NCBI GenBank assembly: GCA_023400235.1
Contig: JAEXFI010000045.1
Span: 310,001 to 374,000 of the forward strand
Length of the DNA: 64,000 bases
Source of the DNA: Bacillota bacterium
GTDB lineage: Bacteria > Bacillota > Clostridia > Acetivibrionales > DSM-1351
Direction of reading: 5' to 3'
The notes under the pieces are model-generated. The model was given only the letters and a program-made list of their open reading frames with translations, was not told where the DNA came from and searched no databases. A program made the translations under genes and the position numbers. Positions 8,756 to 17,857 of the stretch are shown piece after piece (position 1 is the first letter of the stretch; each line of letters begins with the position of its first letter).

Positions 8756-10060
8756 TTATTTAAAGTCCGGCCTTGCAGGATCAAGAACTTTGCCCACATC
8801 AAACAAATCCTTCATCAGTTCAGGCTTATGAAACATTTTGTAACCATCCAGGTCGAGTCTTTCCATATAAGCATTATCTTTATACAATATGTACGAGGGC
8901 CGGGGGCCGACACCGCAATATACGTTGAACCCCCGGCTTACTATGTAACGCAGCCTGGCATCCTTCTGCCTGAAGGTTGCTCCAAAGGGGGATATGTAAA
9001 TATTCGTGTTTCCTACTATACTTCCTACTTCATCAAACCACTTGTTGGTGTCATATTTGAGATAATCCAGGGTTATAGTTCCTTCGGAAAAGGTTCTTCT
9101 ATGTGTGTAGCTATGACTTGCGAAAGCCCATCCCGTTTCCTTAAGCTTTCTCACCACAGGCACCGCAGCTTCTTTTTCTTTCTGCCAGCCCGGATTGTTA
9201 TGATTTGTCCGATATCCCAGTATACCTTCATAACCCGTCAATGCCAAGGTGCCTTTGGCTCCTTTAAATGAAAAATCAGGATATTGCTCTACAAAACTAT
9301 TCAGAATAGGAACTACATCTCCTTCGGCTGATATTATTTCATTTCCCTGAGGAGTATCTATCAGGGATGCAAGCTTTCCATCCTTATCAAGGACAAGTCT
9401 CTTGGCAAAACCGTCCTTTTCCATATATTTATAGTAGCTCATATCGTCCACGGAAATAATCAAAGGCTTCTGACCTTGCGGCACATATATATCCTGCAGG
9501 ACCATTTTTCCCGCAGCATCAGCCTTAAACAAAGTTCTCAGATCAACGAGAGTATAGCCCCTTTCATACATTTCCTGCAGCATTAATTTGAACTCTCTTA
9601 CAGTAGTCATCCATTCGTTGTAGCCCTGCTCCATGGAATCCCCGGTAAAGCACAGCTCAGGATAAACTATAAGGCTATGAAAAAACACATGATATACTGG
9701 GCCCTTATAAATAACCAATTGCTGCTCAAGCTTCTCAGCCTTATCCTTCAGCGCCGGTATTTCCTTATCCTGGGGATAGTCAATTAAAGCCTGGGCTAAT
9801 AACGAACCTGCCTTTTTATAGTGAGTGGCCTTTATAAGTGCTTCCGCCTCAGAAACAATTGCCTTCCTGGTGTCAGCGGAGTTTTGCGGCAAGCTTTGGG
9901 TGCCTGCTGCCACAGCAGCTGAAGTATGGACGGCAGATAATGTCTCCGCTGAGGTGGCTGCCGGAATAAAAGCTGTAGAAAACAGGAGACCGACAGCAGT
10001 AATAATAATTATTATTGATATAACACTCAAAACTATGATAAAATTCATTTTTTTACGCAT
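8756..10060 (-). CDS. Membrane-anchored polysaccharide deacetylase-like protein
   Basis: This 434-residue protein has an uncleaved-type N-terminal membrane anchor (residues about 5-35) and an Ala/Ser-rich helical linker. A C-terminal NodB-like fold follows from about residue 120. Metal-site motifs are visible: ISVDDMSYY (the Asp pair of motif 1), ASHSYTH (HxxxH, motif 2) and YISPFGATF (motif 3). The family removes N-acetyl groups from cell-wall or other polysaccharides outside the membrane. The gene converges on the epimerase-like gene with a 29-bp gap and has no operon partner. An alternative start at Met4 is possible. Confidence 0.85.
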   Translation of the reverse strand: MRKKMNFIIVLSVISIIIIITAVGLLFSTAFIPAATSAETLSAVHTSAAVAAGTQSLPQNSADTRKAIVSEAEALIKATHYKKAGSLLAQALIDYPQDKEIPALKDKAEKLEQQLVIYKGPVYHVFFHSLIVYPELCFTGDSMEQGYNEWMTTVREFKLMLQEMYERGYTLVDLRTLFKADAAGKMVLQDIYVPQGQKPLIISVDDMSYYKYMEKDGFAKRLVLDKDGKLASLIDTPQGNEIISAEGDVVPILNSFVEQYPDFSFKGAKGTLALTGYEGILGYRTNHNNPGWQKEKEAAVPVVRKLKETGWAFASHSYTHRRTFSEGTITLDYLKYDTNKWFDEVGSIVGNTNIYISPFGATFRQKDARLRYIVSRGFNVYCGVGPRPSYILYKDNAYMERLDLDGYKMFHKPELMKDLFDVGKVLDPARPDFK

Positions 10061-10132
10061 TTTCGAATCCCCGTTCCCCAGTTCTTATGAGTAAATATTA
10101 ATGTATTCCATAATTTTATATTATCCTACGGA

Positions 10133-10164
10133 ATAAAAAAAAGCCAGAGCCTTGAGCCTCTGAC
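10133..10164 (-). terminator. Terminator of the ior-paaK-ACT operon
   Basis: On the minus strand a 7-bp stem (GTCAGAG/CTCTGGC with one U-G pair, 10164-10143) is followed by eight Ts. It lies 20 bp downstream of the ACT gene. Confidence 0.85.
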
Positions 10165-10185
10165 TTCTTTACAATATTGTAATCT

Positions 10186-10617
10186 TTACTGGCAATATAC
10201 CTGCTGACTGGGTATCAGGGTTATATCACAGCTTGCCAGTGTTTTCACCGCCTCTTCAGGCCTTTCAACCCTTATTATGACAAAGGCGCTGTTTCCGTTT
10301 TTACCAACAAAGGCATACATATATTCTATACTTATATTATTCTCCTGAAGTACGGCAAGTGCCTTGGCAAGACCGCCCGGTCTATCCTCCACACTTATTG
10401 CTATTACGCTTGTGCAGCTAACAGTAAACTCGTTGTCTCCCAGAATTTTTTCAGCTTCTTCAGGCTTGTTTACTATCAGCCTGAGGATGCCAAAGTCGGT
10501 GGTATCGGCTATTGATAAGGCACAGATGTCTATGCCGTTATCCCCCAGAGTTCTTGTCACCTCCGCCAAACGGCCTGATTTGTTTTCAAGGAATACAGAT
10601 ATTTGTTTTACAAGCAT
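10186..10617 (-). CDS. Tandem ACT-domain protein
   Basis: This 143-residue protein consists of two ACT domains (about residues 1-68 and 69-140), each opening with the ligand-binding loop type, FLENKSGRLAEVTRTLGDNGIDI and VEDRPGGLAKALAVLQENNISI. ACT domains bind amino acids and regulate partner enzymes. As the last gene of the iorA-iorB-paaK run it probably senses an aromatic amino acid or arylacetate, which is an inference from context. A GGAGG ribosome site precedes the ATG, and a strong terminator follows the stop. Confidence 0.92.
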   Translation of the reverse strand: MLVKQISVFLENKSGRLAEVTRTLGDNGIDICALSIADTTDFGILRLIVNKPEEAEKILGDNEFTVSCTSVIAISVEDRPGGLAKALAVLQENNISIEYMYAFVGKNGNSAFVIIRVERPEEAVKTLASCDITLIPSQQVYCQ

Positions 10618-10673
10618 GTTTCGGGCCTCCTTTTACTTATTTTATTCAAGGACTGATATTACACTGATTATTG

Positions 10674-11978
10674 TTATTTTAAAACTCTCTTATCTATTAC
10701 TCTTTTAGCCTTACCTTCACTTCTTTGAATGGACTTGGGTTCCACCAGCTTTATTTTCGCACTGATGCCCAGAGTACTTTCAACCTCTTTCTTTATCTTC
10801 CTTTCAATATCCTCAAGTTTTTTTACTTCATCAGAAAACAGCTGAGGGGTAATCTCCACCTGGATTTCAAGAGTGTCCAGGTTGTCCTTTCTGTCAACTA
10901 TAAGCATGTAATGAGGAGCGGTTTCACCTATTGAGAGAAGCACGCTTTCAACCTGTGAGGGGAAAACATTCACACCTCTTATTATCAGCATATCGTCAGT
11001 TCTTCCGGTGACCTTGCTCATCCTGACCTCTGTACGTCCGCACCTGCAGGGTTCATAATTCAGGGAAGAAAGGTCTCTGGTCCTGTATCTGATCAAAGGA
11101 AGACCTTCCTTGGTAATGGTTGTAAATACAATCTCTCCCTGTGAACCTGCCGGCAGGACTTCTTCCGTATCTGGGTCGATAATTTCAGGTATAAAGTGAT
11201 CCTCCGGAATGTGCATGCCGCATTGGTATTCACATTCGCAGGCAACTCCCGGCCCGATTACCTCGCTGAGTCCATAAATGTCTATAGCCTTGATTTTCAG
11301 CCTAGCTTCAATCTCCCGTCTCATGCTTTCAGACCAGGGTTCAGCACCAAATATACCGGCTTTTAACTTAAGGTCTTCAGGTTTTATGCCCAGCTCCTCC
11401 ATTTCTTCAGCCAGATACAGGGCATACGAAGGTGTACAGGCAATGTGGGTGGTCCCGAAATCCTGCATAAGGGACAACTGCAGTTTAGTATTTCCGGAGG
11501 AGGTGGGTATCACCGTAGCACCCAGGTATTCTCCTCCATAGTGCGCTCCCAGCCCTCCAGTAAACAAGCCGTAGCCGTAGGATACCTGCAAGAAGGAGTC
11601 CTTGCAGGCCCCGGCCCCGGCAAAGGTGCGGGCCATAACCTCCGCCCAAACCTCAATATCGTTTTTAGTATACCCAACTACCGTCTTTTTACCGGTGGTA
11701 CCGGACGATGCATGTACTCTTATGATTTCACTCATAGGTGCTGCAAACAGCCCAAAGGGATATGTATCTCTCAAATCCTGCTTATAAGTAAACGGCAAAT
11801 GCTTTAAGTCGTCCACCGACTTGATATCTCCCGGCAGAATGCCTGCCTTATCCATTTTCGCCTTGTAGTTAGGCACATTGTTATATACCCTGGTCACTGT
11901 TTTTATGAGACGTTCAGTCTGAACCTGCCTCATTTCGTCTCTGGACATACATTCGTACTTTTCATTCCAAAAAGACAT
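10674..11978 (-). CDS. paaK: Phenylacetate-CoA ligase (aryl-acetate:CoA ligase)
   Basis: This ANL-superfamily adenylating enzyme of about 434 residues activates phenylacetate or related arylacetates to CoA thioesters with ATP. Motifs visible are the P-loop SSGTTGKKTVVGYT, YGLSEVIGPGVACEC, the hinge YRTRDLSSL and the C-terminal KVTGRTDDMLIIRGVNVFPSQVE. The start at 11978 (MSFWNEKYE) is chosen because GGAGGG lies 7 bp upstream; the 15 bases further 5' are ribosome-binding sequence, not coding. It follows iorAB, suggesting arylpyruvates are oxidised to aryl-CoA and interconverted with free arylacetates for energy. Confidence 0.96.
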   Translation of the reverse strand: MSFWNEKYECMSRDEMRQVQTERLIKTVTRVYNNVPNYKAKMDKAGILPGDIKSVDDLKHLPFTYKQDLRDTYPFGLFAAPMSEIIRVHASSGTTGKKTVVGYTKNDIEVWAEVMARTFAGAGACKDSFLQVSYGYGLFTGGLGAHYGGEYLGATVIPTSSGNTKLQLSLMQDFGTTHIACTPSYALYLAEEMEELGIKPEDLKLKAGIFGAEPWSESMRREIEARLKIKAIDIYGLSEVIGPGVACECEYQCGMHIPEDHFIPEIIDPDTEEVLPAGSQGEIVFTTITKEGLPLIRYRTRDLSSLNYEPCRCGRTEVRMSKVTGRTDDMLIIRGVNVFPSQVESVLLSIGETAPHYMLIVDRKDNLDTLEIQVEITPQLFSDEVKKLEDIERKIKKEVESTLGISAKIKLVEPKSIQRSEGKAKRVIDKRVLK

Positions 11979-12016
11979 AATACTTCCCTCCAAGTTTCAG
12001 ATATTTAGTTTTCCAA

Positions 12017-12036
12017 GGGAGGATTATAAACCTCCC
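12017..12036 (-). other. Hairpin in the iorB-paaK gap
   Basis: A 6-bp inverted repeat GGGAGG/CCTCCC (12017-12022 with 12031-12036) lies in the 162-bp space between iorB and paaK. There is no U-tract, so an mRNA processing or stability element is more likely than a terminator. The rest of the gap shows no gene. Confidence 0.4.
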
Positions 12037-12140
12037 TGCTGATATTTTGCCAAACATCCCACCCGGAATGGCTTTCAGGGTTTACAGCAGTGCCGCCCCA
12101 CACAAAAGCAATCGGCTAAAATTTATATATATTGTTATTT

Positions 12141-12716
12141 CTACTTGTGATAATTGTATCCTTCCTCAAAAGCTTTAAGGTTGACTTCCAGAACCTTTGC
12201 GGGAACAACCTGGTGTATTGCATCCACGAATATATCCTTGTCGATCCCCGTAAGGCGTGCCATAACACCCAGAAGTACAATATTCACTGCCTTTTGTGTT
12301 CCGCAGCGTTGGGCTATTTCAAGTGCATTCAGGGAATATATGCTTATATTGGCTTTCAAGGTATCCAATATATTTTCGGGATATTTTGCCTTGCCGATTA
12401 TTACGGGCATGGGGTTGATTTCCTGTTCATTTACAATCATCTTTCCACCCTGCTTGAGATATCCGGTCCATCTTAGGGCCTCCAGCTCTTCAAAGGCAAT
12501 TACAAGGTCTGCCTCACCCTTTTCTATCAAAGGCGAATAAACCTTCTTTCCGAATCTTACATAGGTAACAACACTGCCACCTCTCTGGGACATACCGTGA
12601 ACCTCGGATACCTTGACATCAAAATCCAGTTTCAAGGCAACCGTGCCAAGAATCCTGCTGGCTAACAAGGTACCTTGTCCGCCCACTCCCACTATTAACA
12701 GATTTAATTTATCCAT
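12141..12716 (-). CDS. iorB: Indolepyruvate:ferredoxin oxidoreductase, beta subunit
   Basis: This 191-residue protein is the gamma/beta-type domain of 2-oxoacid:ferredoxin oxidoreductases. It starts with the glycine-rich VGVGGQGTLLASRILG and has EVHGMSQRGGSVVTYVRFG. With IorA it oxidatively decarboxylates arylpyruvates derived from Trp, Phe and Tyr to aryl-acetyl-CoA and reduces ferredoxin. It begins 2 bp after the iorA stop, so the two subunits are translationally linked. Length is normal. Confidence 0.97.
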   Translation of the reverse strand: MDKLNLLIVGVGGQGTLLASRILGTVALKLDFDVKVSEVHGMSQRGGSVVTYVRFGKKVYSPLIEKGEADLVIAFEELEALRWTGYLKQGGKMIVNEQEINPMPVIIGKAKYPENILDTLKANISIYSLNALEIAQRCGTQKAVNIVLLGVMARLTGIDKDIFVDAIHQVVPAKVLEVNLKAFEEGYNYHK

Positions 12717-12718
12717 GC

Positions 12719-14458
12719 TTATTCACCTGCCCTTTCTATTGCACCAAAGCTGCAAATTTTTGTACAAAGCTTACAACCAACACACAAAGCAGGGTTTATT
12801 TCCAGATGGTCACCTTTGTCAACAATGGCAGGACATCCGATTTTCATACAGGCTCTGCAGGACTTGCACTTATCCCGGGATATTTTCTGCGTGCCTTCAA
12901 ACCTGACATTTTTCAGAAGTGCACATGGCCTCTGGGATATGATAACCGAAGGCTCGTCCGCCTCAATCTCTGCCTTTACCACCTTTTCAAACTCTTTTAC
13001 ATTAAAGGGATCTACAATTGTTACCCTTTCAACTCCCACAGCCTTGCACAGCAATTCCAGATCCACCTGCTTGGTAGGCTCACCTTTAATTGTAAAGCCT
13101 GTGGTAGGGTTATGCTGATGGCCCGTCATACCTGTTATGGAATTGTCCAGAATCAGAACCGTGGAATTTCCTTTATTGTACACCACGTCTATCAAACCTG
13201 TAATACCTGAGTGAATAAAGGTGGAGTCTCCAATGACCGCTACCGTCTTCTTTCTGAAATCCCTTCCCCGGGCCTTTTCCAAGCCGTGTGCAACACCTAT
13301 GCTGGCACCCATGCAGATGCAGGTATCCATACATTCATTTGGAGGAAGCGCCCCCAGCGTATAGCAGCCTATGTCCCCGCTTACATTCAGCTTAAGCTTT
13401 TTAAGGACATAAAACATCCCCCTGTGAGGACAGCCCGGGCACATAACCGGAGGTCTCACGGGAATAGGCTGTCCCGCAGCAGGCTCCGCAGCAGCACCCT
13501 TTATGTCAAACAGCTTTTCGGAAATCAACTGAGCGCTGAGTTCTCCCATTACAGGCAGCTTTTCTTTTCCGATAACCTTTATACCCATTTTTAAAATCTG
13601 ATTTTCAAAGAAGGGTTCCAACTCCTCAACAACATAGAGGGTTTTTACCTTTTCAGCAAATTCTGATATCAGCTTTTCAGGAATGGGATGCACCATGCCT
13701 ATTTTCAAAACCGATGCTCCGGGAACAGCTTCCTTTACATACTGATAGGATATGCCGCTGGTGATTATTCCTATGTCTTCACTTTCCATTTCAATTTTAT
13801 TTAAAGCGCTGGTATTTGAGAATTCTCTGAGTTCAGCCATTCTCTTTTCTACTACCACATGCCTTTTTCTTGCCATTGCAGGCATCATAACATATTTATC
13901 TGCGTCCTTTACGTACGCCTTGAGCTTGATATCCTCTTTTTCGCCAATATCCACGGCACTTTGAGAATGAGACACCCTGGTGGTAAGCCTGACAATTACC
14001 GGACAATCAAATTGCTCACTTATTTCAAAGGCATACTTGACAAAATCCTTGCATTCCTGGCTGTCGGAAGGCTCAAGCATGGGAACCTTGGAGGATCTTG
14101 CATAAAATCTGCTGTCCTGCTCGTTCTGTGAGCTGTGCATACCGGGATCATCAGCCACCATAACAACAAGTCCACCGTTTACTCCCGAATAGGAAACTGT
14201 AAACAGTGGATCGGCGGCAACATTTAAACCCACGTGCTTCATTGAGCATATAGCCCTTGCTCCTCCTATGGATGCACCTATGGCAACTTCCAGAGCGACC
14301 TTTTCGTTTGGTGACCATTCGGAATATATTTCGTCATATTTTGCTATGTACTCTGTAATTTCAGTACTGGGTGTACCGGGATAAGCCGCTGCAACCGCAC
14401 AGCCAGCCTCATACGCACCTCTTGCTACAGCTTCATTGCCAAGCATGAGCTTCTTCAT
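12719..14458 (-). CDS. iorA: Indolepyruvate:ferredoxin oxidoreductase, alpha subunit
   Basis: This subunit of about 579 residues contains the pyruvate-oxidoreductase N-domain (GNEAVARGAYEAGCAVAAAYPGTPSTEI), a TPP-binding region (MCPGCPHRGMFYVLKKL, GDIGCYTLG, GDSTFIHSGITGL) and two C-terminal [4Fe-4S] motifs (CKSCRACMKIGCP and CVGCKLCTKICS). It carries out the TPP chemistry and passes electrons to ferredoxin. The start is the ATG at 14458 because GGAGGTTAAG lies just before it; the upstream in-frame ATG at 14470 overlaps that ribosome site. First gene of iorA-iorB-paaK-ACT. Confidence 0.97.
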   Translation of the reverse strand: MKKLMLGNEAVARGAYEAGCAVAAAYPGTPSTEITEYIAKYDEIYSEWSPNEKVALEVAIGASIGGARAICSMKHVGLNVAADPLFTVSYSGVNGGLVVMVADDPGMHSSQNEQDSRFYARSSKVPMLEPSDSQECKDFVKYAFEISEQFDCPVIVRLTTRVSHSQSAVDIGEKEDIKLKAYVKDADKYVMMPAMARKRHVVVEKRMAELREFSNTSALNKIEMESEDIGIITSGISYQYVKEAVPGASVLKIGMVHPIPEKLISEFAEKVKTLYVVEELEPFFENQILKMGIKVIGKEKLPVMGELSAQLISEKLFDIKGAAAEPAAGQPIPVRPPVMCPGCPHRGMFYVLKKLKLNVSGDIGCYTLGALPPNECMDTCICMGASIGVAHGLEKARGRDFRKKTVAVIGDSTFIHSGITGLIDVVYNKGNSTVLILDNSITGMTGHQHNPTTGFTIKGEPTKQVDLELLCKAVGVERVTIVDPFNVKEFEKVVKAEIEADEPSVIISQRPCALLKNVRFEGTQKISRDKCKSCRACMKIGCPAIVDKGDHLEINPALCVGCKLCTKICSFGAIERAGE

Positions 14459-14650
14459 CTTAACCTCCATCCGCGCGGATCCTCCACGCTTAAATCAGAA
14501 TAATATAATGTAAAATTCTCCAAAATTACTAAAAATTTTATTGAAATTTTATCAAATTATAGTGCTAAACCATAATTATTATTATAATGGATTTTAATAC
14601 ACAGGTTCAACAGAAAAATTCCGGCTATGTGAAAAATTTTGCTGAAATTC

Positions 14651-14697
14651 AAAAAAGTCAATTACCCTCAGCTTGGAAAGCTGTCTGTAATTGACTT
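14651..14697 (-). terminator. Strong intrinsic terminator
   Basis: An 11-bp perfect outer stem (14655-14665 with 14687-14697), plus an inner AGCTT/AAGCT stem, is followed by T6 on the minus strand. It ends the transcript of the gene at 14725-15096. The AT-rich stretch 14471-14640 that follows must hold the iorA promoter, but I could not fix its elements. Confidence 0.85.
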
Positions 14698-14724
14698 CAG
14701 ATATCAGGTGCGCGAATATTTCAG

Positions 14725-15096
14725 CTAATCGTCATAGATAATTTCAAGTTTGATTTTGTCATAAACATCCTTTGAATTTCTGGACAGCATGTAAGGTGAC
14801 AAAAGAATAAATTCAATCATATTGGCCCTGTACTTCTTGCTTTTCTTACCCTCCTTGGGATACAGCTCGTAATCTACCACATTCTTTAAAATAATGGGAA
14901 CCATTACCCCTCGACTGCCTAAAAAATTCAATTCAAGTGTTTCTATCTTAGAATCCTGGCGATTTGTCCAATAGGGCTTGTAACCTATTGCTATGAGCTT
15001 TCCCTCAATACCAAGATCCATACTTCTCAGAGTCCATTGATTTCTCAGCATATCTGAAAACAGGTTTTTCAGCCTGTCAATATCCATATAGTCCAA
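14725..15096 (-). CDS. Hypothetical protein, 123 aa
   Basis: This small soluble protein has no signal peptide and no recognised domain. The visible pattern is mixed alpha/beta with a Lys-rich middle (KEGKKSKKYRANMIEFILLSPY) and an acidic end. The likely start is TTG at 15096 behind an AAGGGGGGAAGG stretch; the ATG three codons on would be too far from it. It is a single-gene unit with its own terminator (14651-14697) and a 10-bp palindrome upstream (15137-15161) that could be an operator. Confidence 0.7.
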   Translation of the reverse strand: MDYMDIDRLKNLFSDMLRNQWTLRSMDLGIEGKLIAIGYKPYWTNRQDSKIETLELNFLGSRGVMVPIILKNVVDYELYPKEGKKSKKYRANMIEFILLSPYMLSRNSKDVYDKIKLEIIYDD

Positions 15097-15136
15097 GTGA
15101 CCTTCCCCCCTTAGAAAGCTGTAAACGCTCTATGAT

Positions 15137-15161
15137 ATATTATGTTGTGTAAACATAATAT
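15137..15161. promoter_or_regulatory. Perfect 10-bp inverted repeat, putative operator
   Basis: ATATTATGTT-GTGTA-AACATAATAT forms two 10-bp perfect arms (15137-15146 and 15152-15161). It is 41 bp upstream of the minus-strand start at 15096 and within the divergent region to the LCP gene. The AT-rich dyad with a 5-bp spacer looks like a repressor site rather than a terminator, as there is no U-tract. Confidence 0.5.
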
Positions 15162-15195
15162 GTTACCCTCTATTAACAATGTATAATACGTTTTT

Positions 15196-15275
15196 GAGCG
15201 GAAAATTCACCCTTCGGCTACGTTGAAGCCGTTTGTAAGGCACAAAGTCTTCCTTCGCCAAAAACATAGCCGCTT
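15196..15275 (+). other. Possible structured leader upstream of the LCP gene
   Basis: AGCGG (about 15197-15201) can pair with CCGCT (about 15269-15273). This closes a region that contains a CGGCT/AGCCG hairpin (about 15215-15232) and a TTTGT/ACAAA hairpin. I cannot match it to a known riboswitch class. It lies about 110 bp upstream of the LCP start and just before an AT-rich promoter-like stretch with TATAAT at 15334-15339. Confidence 0.25.
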
Positions 15276-15383
15276 AATTTGATTTATATTAAAAAAGATT
15301 GGAGATTATATATGGTATAAACAACATTTATGATATAATTCTATGATGATAAAAATACAAATTTTAAAATGAGGTCATATTTA

Positions 15384-16520
15384 ATGAACACAAGAAAGTT
15401 TACTTATATAACAACTATTATTTTGGGAGTATTTCTTTTTGTACTGGGAACGGTTTTTATGTTTTACATAAATAATGTTGCTCCCGAACCTGGTTCCAGC
15501 GCTCCCATACCACAAATTTTAAACGGCCTTACCGGTACAAAGAAAAATGACCCCATGAACTTTCTCATACTTGTAGGCGACAGGTCCAGCGGCAATACCG
15601 ACTCAATGATGGTGGCAAATTATAACCCTGATTCAAAGCAGATAAGTATAGTAACCATACCAAGAGATACTAACGTAAAGCTTAAAAACAATATCCTTCC
15701 CAAGATAAATGCCGCCTATGCGGCAGGCGGACGAAAGCATGAGGGTGCTGTATATGCAGCTGAAAAGGTCAGCAACCTTACGGGTATAAACATAAACTAT
15801 TATGTTCACATTAATATTTCTTCAATCAAGAAGATCACAGATATGCTTGGGGGAGTCAACTTTGATGTCCCGGCAGATTTGCGTTACAGAGACCCCACAC
15901 AGGATCTGAATATAAACCTGAAAAAAGGGTATCAGCTTTTGGACGGAGACAAGGTTGAGCAGTTGCTCAGATTCAGAAAACCCAATGAAAGGCTGTATAC
16001 CAAAAGTGAGCTCAAGGAATTGAGGCAGTTTTATGATGGCAGCGATATAAAAAGAACAGAAATGCAGGTTAAGTTCATCAAGGCGTTTATGAATCAGAAG
16101 CTGAATATCCAGTATCTTCCCAAGTTTAATTCCGTAATAAACTATGCATTTGAAAACATTATTACAAATATGACCTTAAGTGATGCCCTGAAACTGGCCT
16201 CAGGGGTTATAAATATTTCGGGCAGCAACTTCAATTCCTTCCGGCTGGATGGAGAGGACAGGATTATTAATGGGGGCTGGTTCTATATATATAACGGAAA
16301 AATGATTAATATTGACACAAAGGAATCCCTGCCTTCCGAGGACATTGTTTCCATGTATTTCAAGTCCGTGGGAGGTATAGCCACTCCCACCGAATTATTC
16401 GTACCCAGTGGAAAGGACGAAGACAGCAGTCCTGCCAGCAACAGCAAAAAACCGGCAACAGTAAAAAATCCATCCAATTCTGAGACGGATTCAAAAGGTT
16501 CGGGAAAAGACAAGCCCTAG
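15384..16520 (+). CDS. LytR-CpsA-Psr (LCP) family cell-wall protein
   Basis: This protein of about 378 residues has a short cytoplasmic N-terminus, one membrane segment (about residues 5-30) and an extracellular LCP domain. Motifs are FLILVGDRSSGNTDSMMVANYNP, ISIVTIPRDT and DIKRTEMQVKFIKAF, whose Arg and Asp residues bind the polyprenyl-phosphate substrate in the family. The C-terminus is a Ser/Lys/Pro-rich low-complexity tail. LCP enzymes transfer glycopolymers from lipid carriers to peptidoglycan. The ATG at 15384 follows GAGGT with 8-bp spacing; the in-frame ATG at 15369 overlaps that site. Convergent with the ComFB-like gene. Confidence 0.92.
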   Translation: MNTRKFTYITTIILGVFLFVLGTVFMFYINNVAPEPGSSAPIPQILNGLTGTKKNDPMNFLILVGDRSSGNTDSMMVANYNPDSKQISIVTIPRDTNVKLKNNILPKINAAYAAGGRKHEGAVYAAEKVSNLTGININYYVHINISSIKKITDMLGGVNFDVPADLRYRDPTQDLNINLKKGYQLLDGDKVEQLLRFRKPNERLYTKSELKELRQFYDGSDIKRTEMQVKFIKAFMNQKLNIQYLPKFNSVINYAFENIITNMTLSDALKLASGVINISGSNFNSFRLDGEDRIINGGWFYIYNGKMINIDTKESLPSEDIVSMYFKSVGGIATPTELFVPSGKDEDSSPASNSKKPATVKNPSNSETDSKGSGKDKP

Positions 16521-16523
16521 CTA

Positions 16524-16790
16524 TTATTTATGTCTGGGTGATTTTTTAACGGCGACGGCTGCTTTTGTTATAGAGGCTATGACATCAACCTCAAACTGGT
16601 TTCTGAGAGAATTGACCTTGGAGTACAGTTCACCTTTTTCAGTTGCTATGTATTTGGGCGGCAAGTCATTTAAAGCAAGAGCAGCTACATCCATCACGCA
16701 TATTTCGCACTTGCACATGTCCATATCTTCTAAAACTCCCTTTAGAAGATTCAGCACTACTTCTTCCATGTAATTTTTTAAAGTAACCAT
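16524..16790 (-). CDS. ComFB-like late competence protein
   Basis: This 88-residue protein matches the ComFB family pattern: LKNYMEEVV, a CKCEICVMDVAALALNDLPPKYI core with a CxCxxC cysteine cluster, and a QFEVDVIASITKAAVAV end. ComFB is encoded between the DNA-import helicase ComFA and ComFC in Bacillus and its function is unresolved. Stand-alone copies are common in Clostridia. Here it lies 3 bp from the end of the convergent LCP gene. GGAGGG precedes the ATG with 7-8 bp spacing. Confidence 0.88.
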   Translation of the reverse strand: MVTLKNYMEEVVLNLLKGVLEDMDMCKCEICVMDVAALALNDLPPKYIATEKGELYSKVNSLRNQFEVDVIASITKAAVAVKKSPRHK

Positions 16791-16934
16791 TTCTGGCCCT
16801 CCTTTTGAATCTTGCTTGATTCTTAGCCTGTTGGCTCACCCTGCCTCTGCAGCACATGGATTTTACACTTTTCGTCAAATATTATGCAGATGTTGCAGAT
16901 ACCGGCTGTACTAATTATCCAATATTTGTATTCG

Positions 16935-17828
16935 TTACTTTTTTAATAAATCCTCTATTCCAAGTATAAGATTTAAAATTTTAGCAGCCTGGCTCCTGGC
17001 TATTGACTTTCCCGTCCATATTTCAAAAGCCGAAACACCTTGATTTATTAGCATCCCAAAGCCATTTCTTATTCTGCAGCCGTTTTCCTCAGCCTGTTCC
17101 AGGAAAGGTGTCTTGACAGGTGTATAGATTACATCATAGACCAACTGCTGTTTTTGGAAGGTGAAATTGCGGTCAAAGGGAGTTTTTGTCTCAAATGTAC
17201 TCATGCCTGCCGGAGTGGTATTAATGATTATGTGGCTTTCCTCAAAGCTCTTTGAAAAACCTGGCGCGTCGGGAGTAATACCTTCTATCAAATTTCCATA
17301 ATTGTTTCTGACCAGTTCAGCGATATTTTTTGCATTTTCAAGGGTTCTGTTTGCAATTGTCAATTTCTCCGCACCCTCGGCGGCAATTTTTAAGGACAGA
17401 GCCCTTGCGGTTCCTCCTGCTCCCAGCAGCAGCACCCTTTTACCTTCGAAGCCCGTTTCAAAATAGTCCTTAAAGTCTCTTGAAAAACCCTCAGCATCAG
17501 TATTATAGCCTTTCAGCCTGCCGTCAATGTTTTTAACGGTATTCACCGCTCCCATAAGCAGTGCATCATTTGAAACATCATCCAGATATTTAATGATATC
17601 CTTCTTATAGGGTACGGTGATATTAAAGCCTGAAAAATTCTGCGCCCTCATCCCTTCCACTGCTTTTTGCAGGTCCCCCTGTTTTACATGTACGGGCACA
17701 TATATTGCATTTATATTTAATTCTTCAAATAGAGTGTTATGGATATAAGGAGATTTCGTATGCTCCACCGGACAGCCAATCAGTCCGAACAGCGCGGTTT
17801 TACCGTTAACAGTTTCATTTAATCTCAA
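16935..17828 (-). CDS. aroE: Shikimate dehydrogenase
   Basis: This protein of about 297 residues reduces 3-dehydroshikimate to shikimate with NADPH in aromatic amino-acid synthesis. Substrate-site motifs GLIGCPVEHTKSPYIHN, NVTVPYKK (in FNITVPYKKDI) and the cofactor loop LLLGAGGTARALSLK are present. The start is TTG at 17828 (LRLNETVNG), with GGAGG 7 bp upstream; the ATG at 17849 lies within and before that ribosome site and is rejected. It follows yqeG in the same direction with a 29-bp gap, so the two are probably cotranscribed. Confidence 0.95.
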   Translation of the reverse strand: MRLNETVNGKTALFGLIGCPVEHTKSPYIHNTLFEELNINAIYVPVHVKQGDLQKAVEGMRAQNFSGFNITVPYKKDIIKYLDDVSNDALLMGAVNTVKNIDGRLKGYNTDAEGFSRDFKDYFETGFEGKRVLLLGAGGTARALSLKIAAEGAEKLTIANRTLENAKNIAELVRNNYGNLIEGITPDAPGFSKSFEESHIIINTTPAGMSTFETKTPFDRNFTFQKQQLVYDVIYTPVKTPFLEQAEENGCRIRNGFGMLINQGVSAFEIWTGKSIARSQAAKILNLILGIEDLLKK

Positions 17829-17857
17829 GGTGTCTCCTCCCTCATTCATAGTCTGCT

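Noticed and set aside
11978..11993. An upstream TTG extending PaaK by five residues
   Set aside because: Those bases form the GGAGGG ribosome site for the ATG at 11978.
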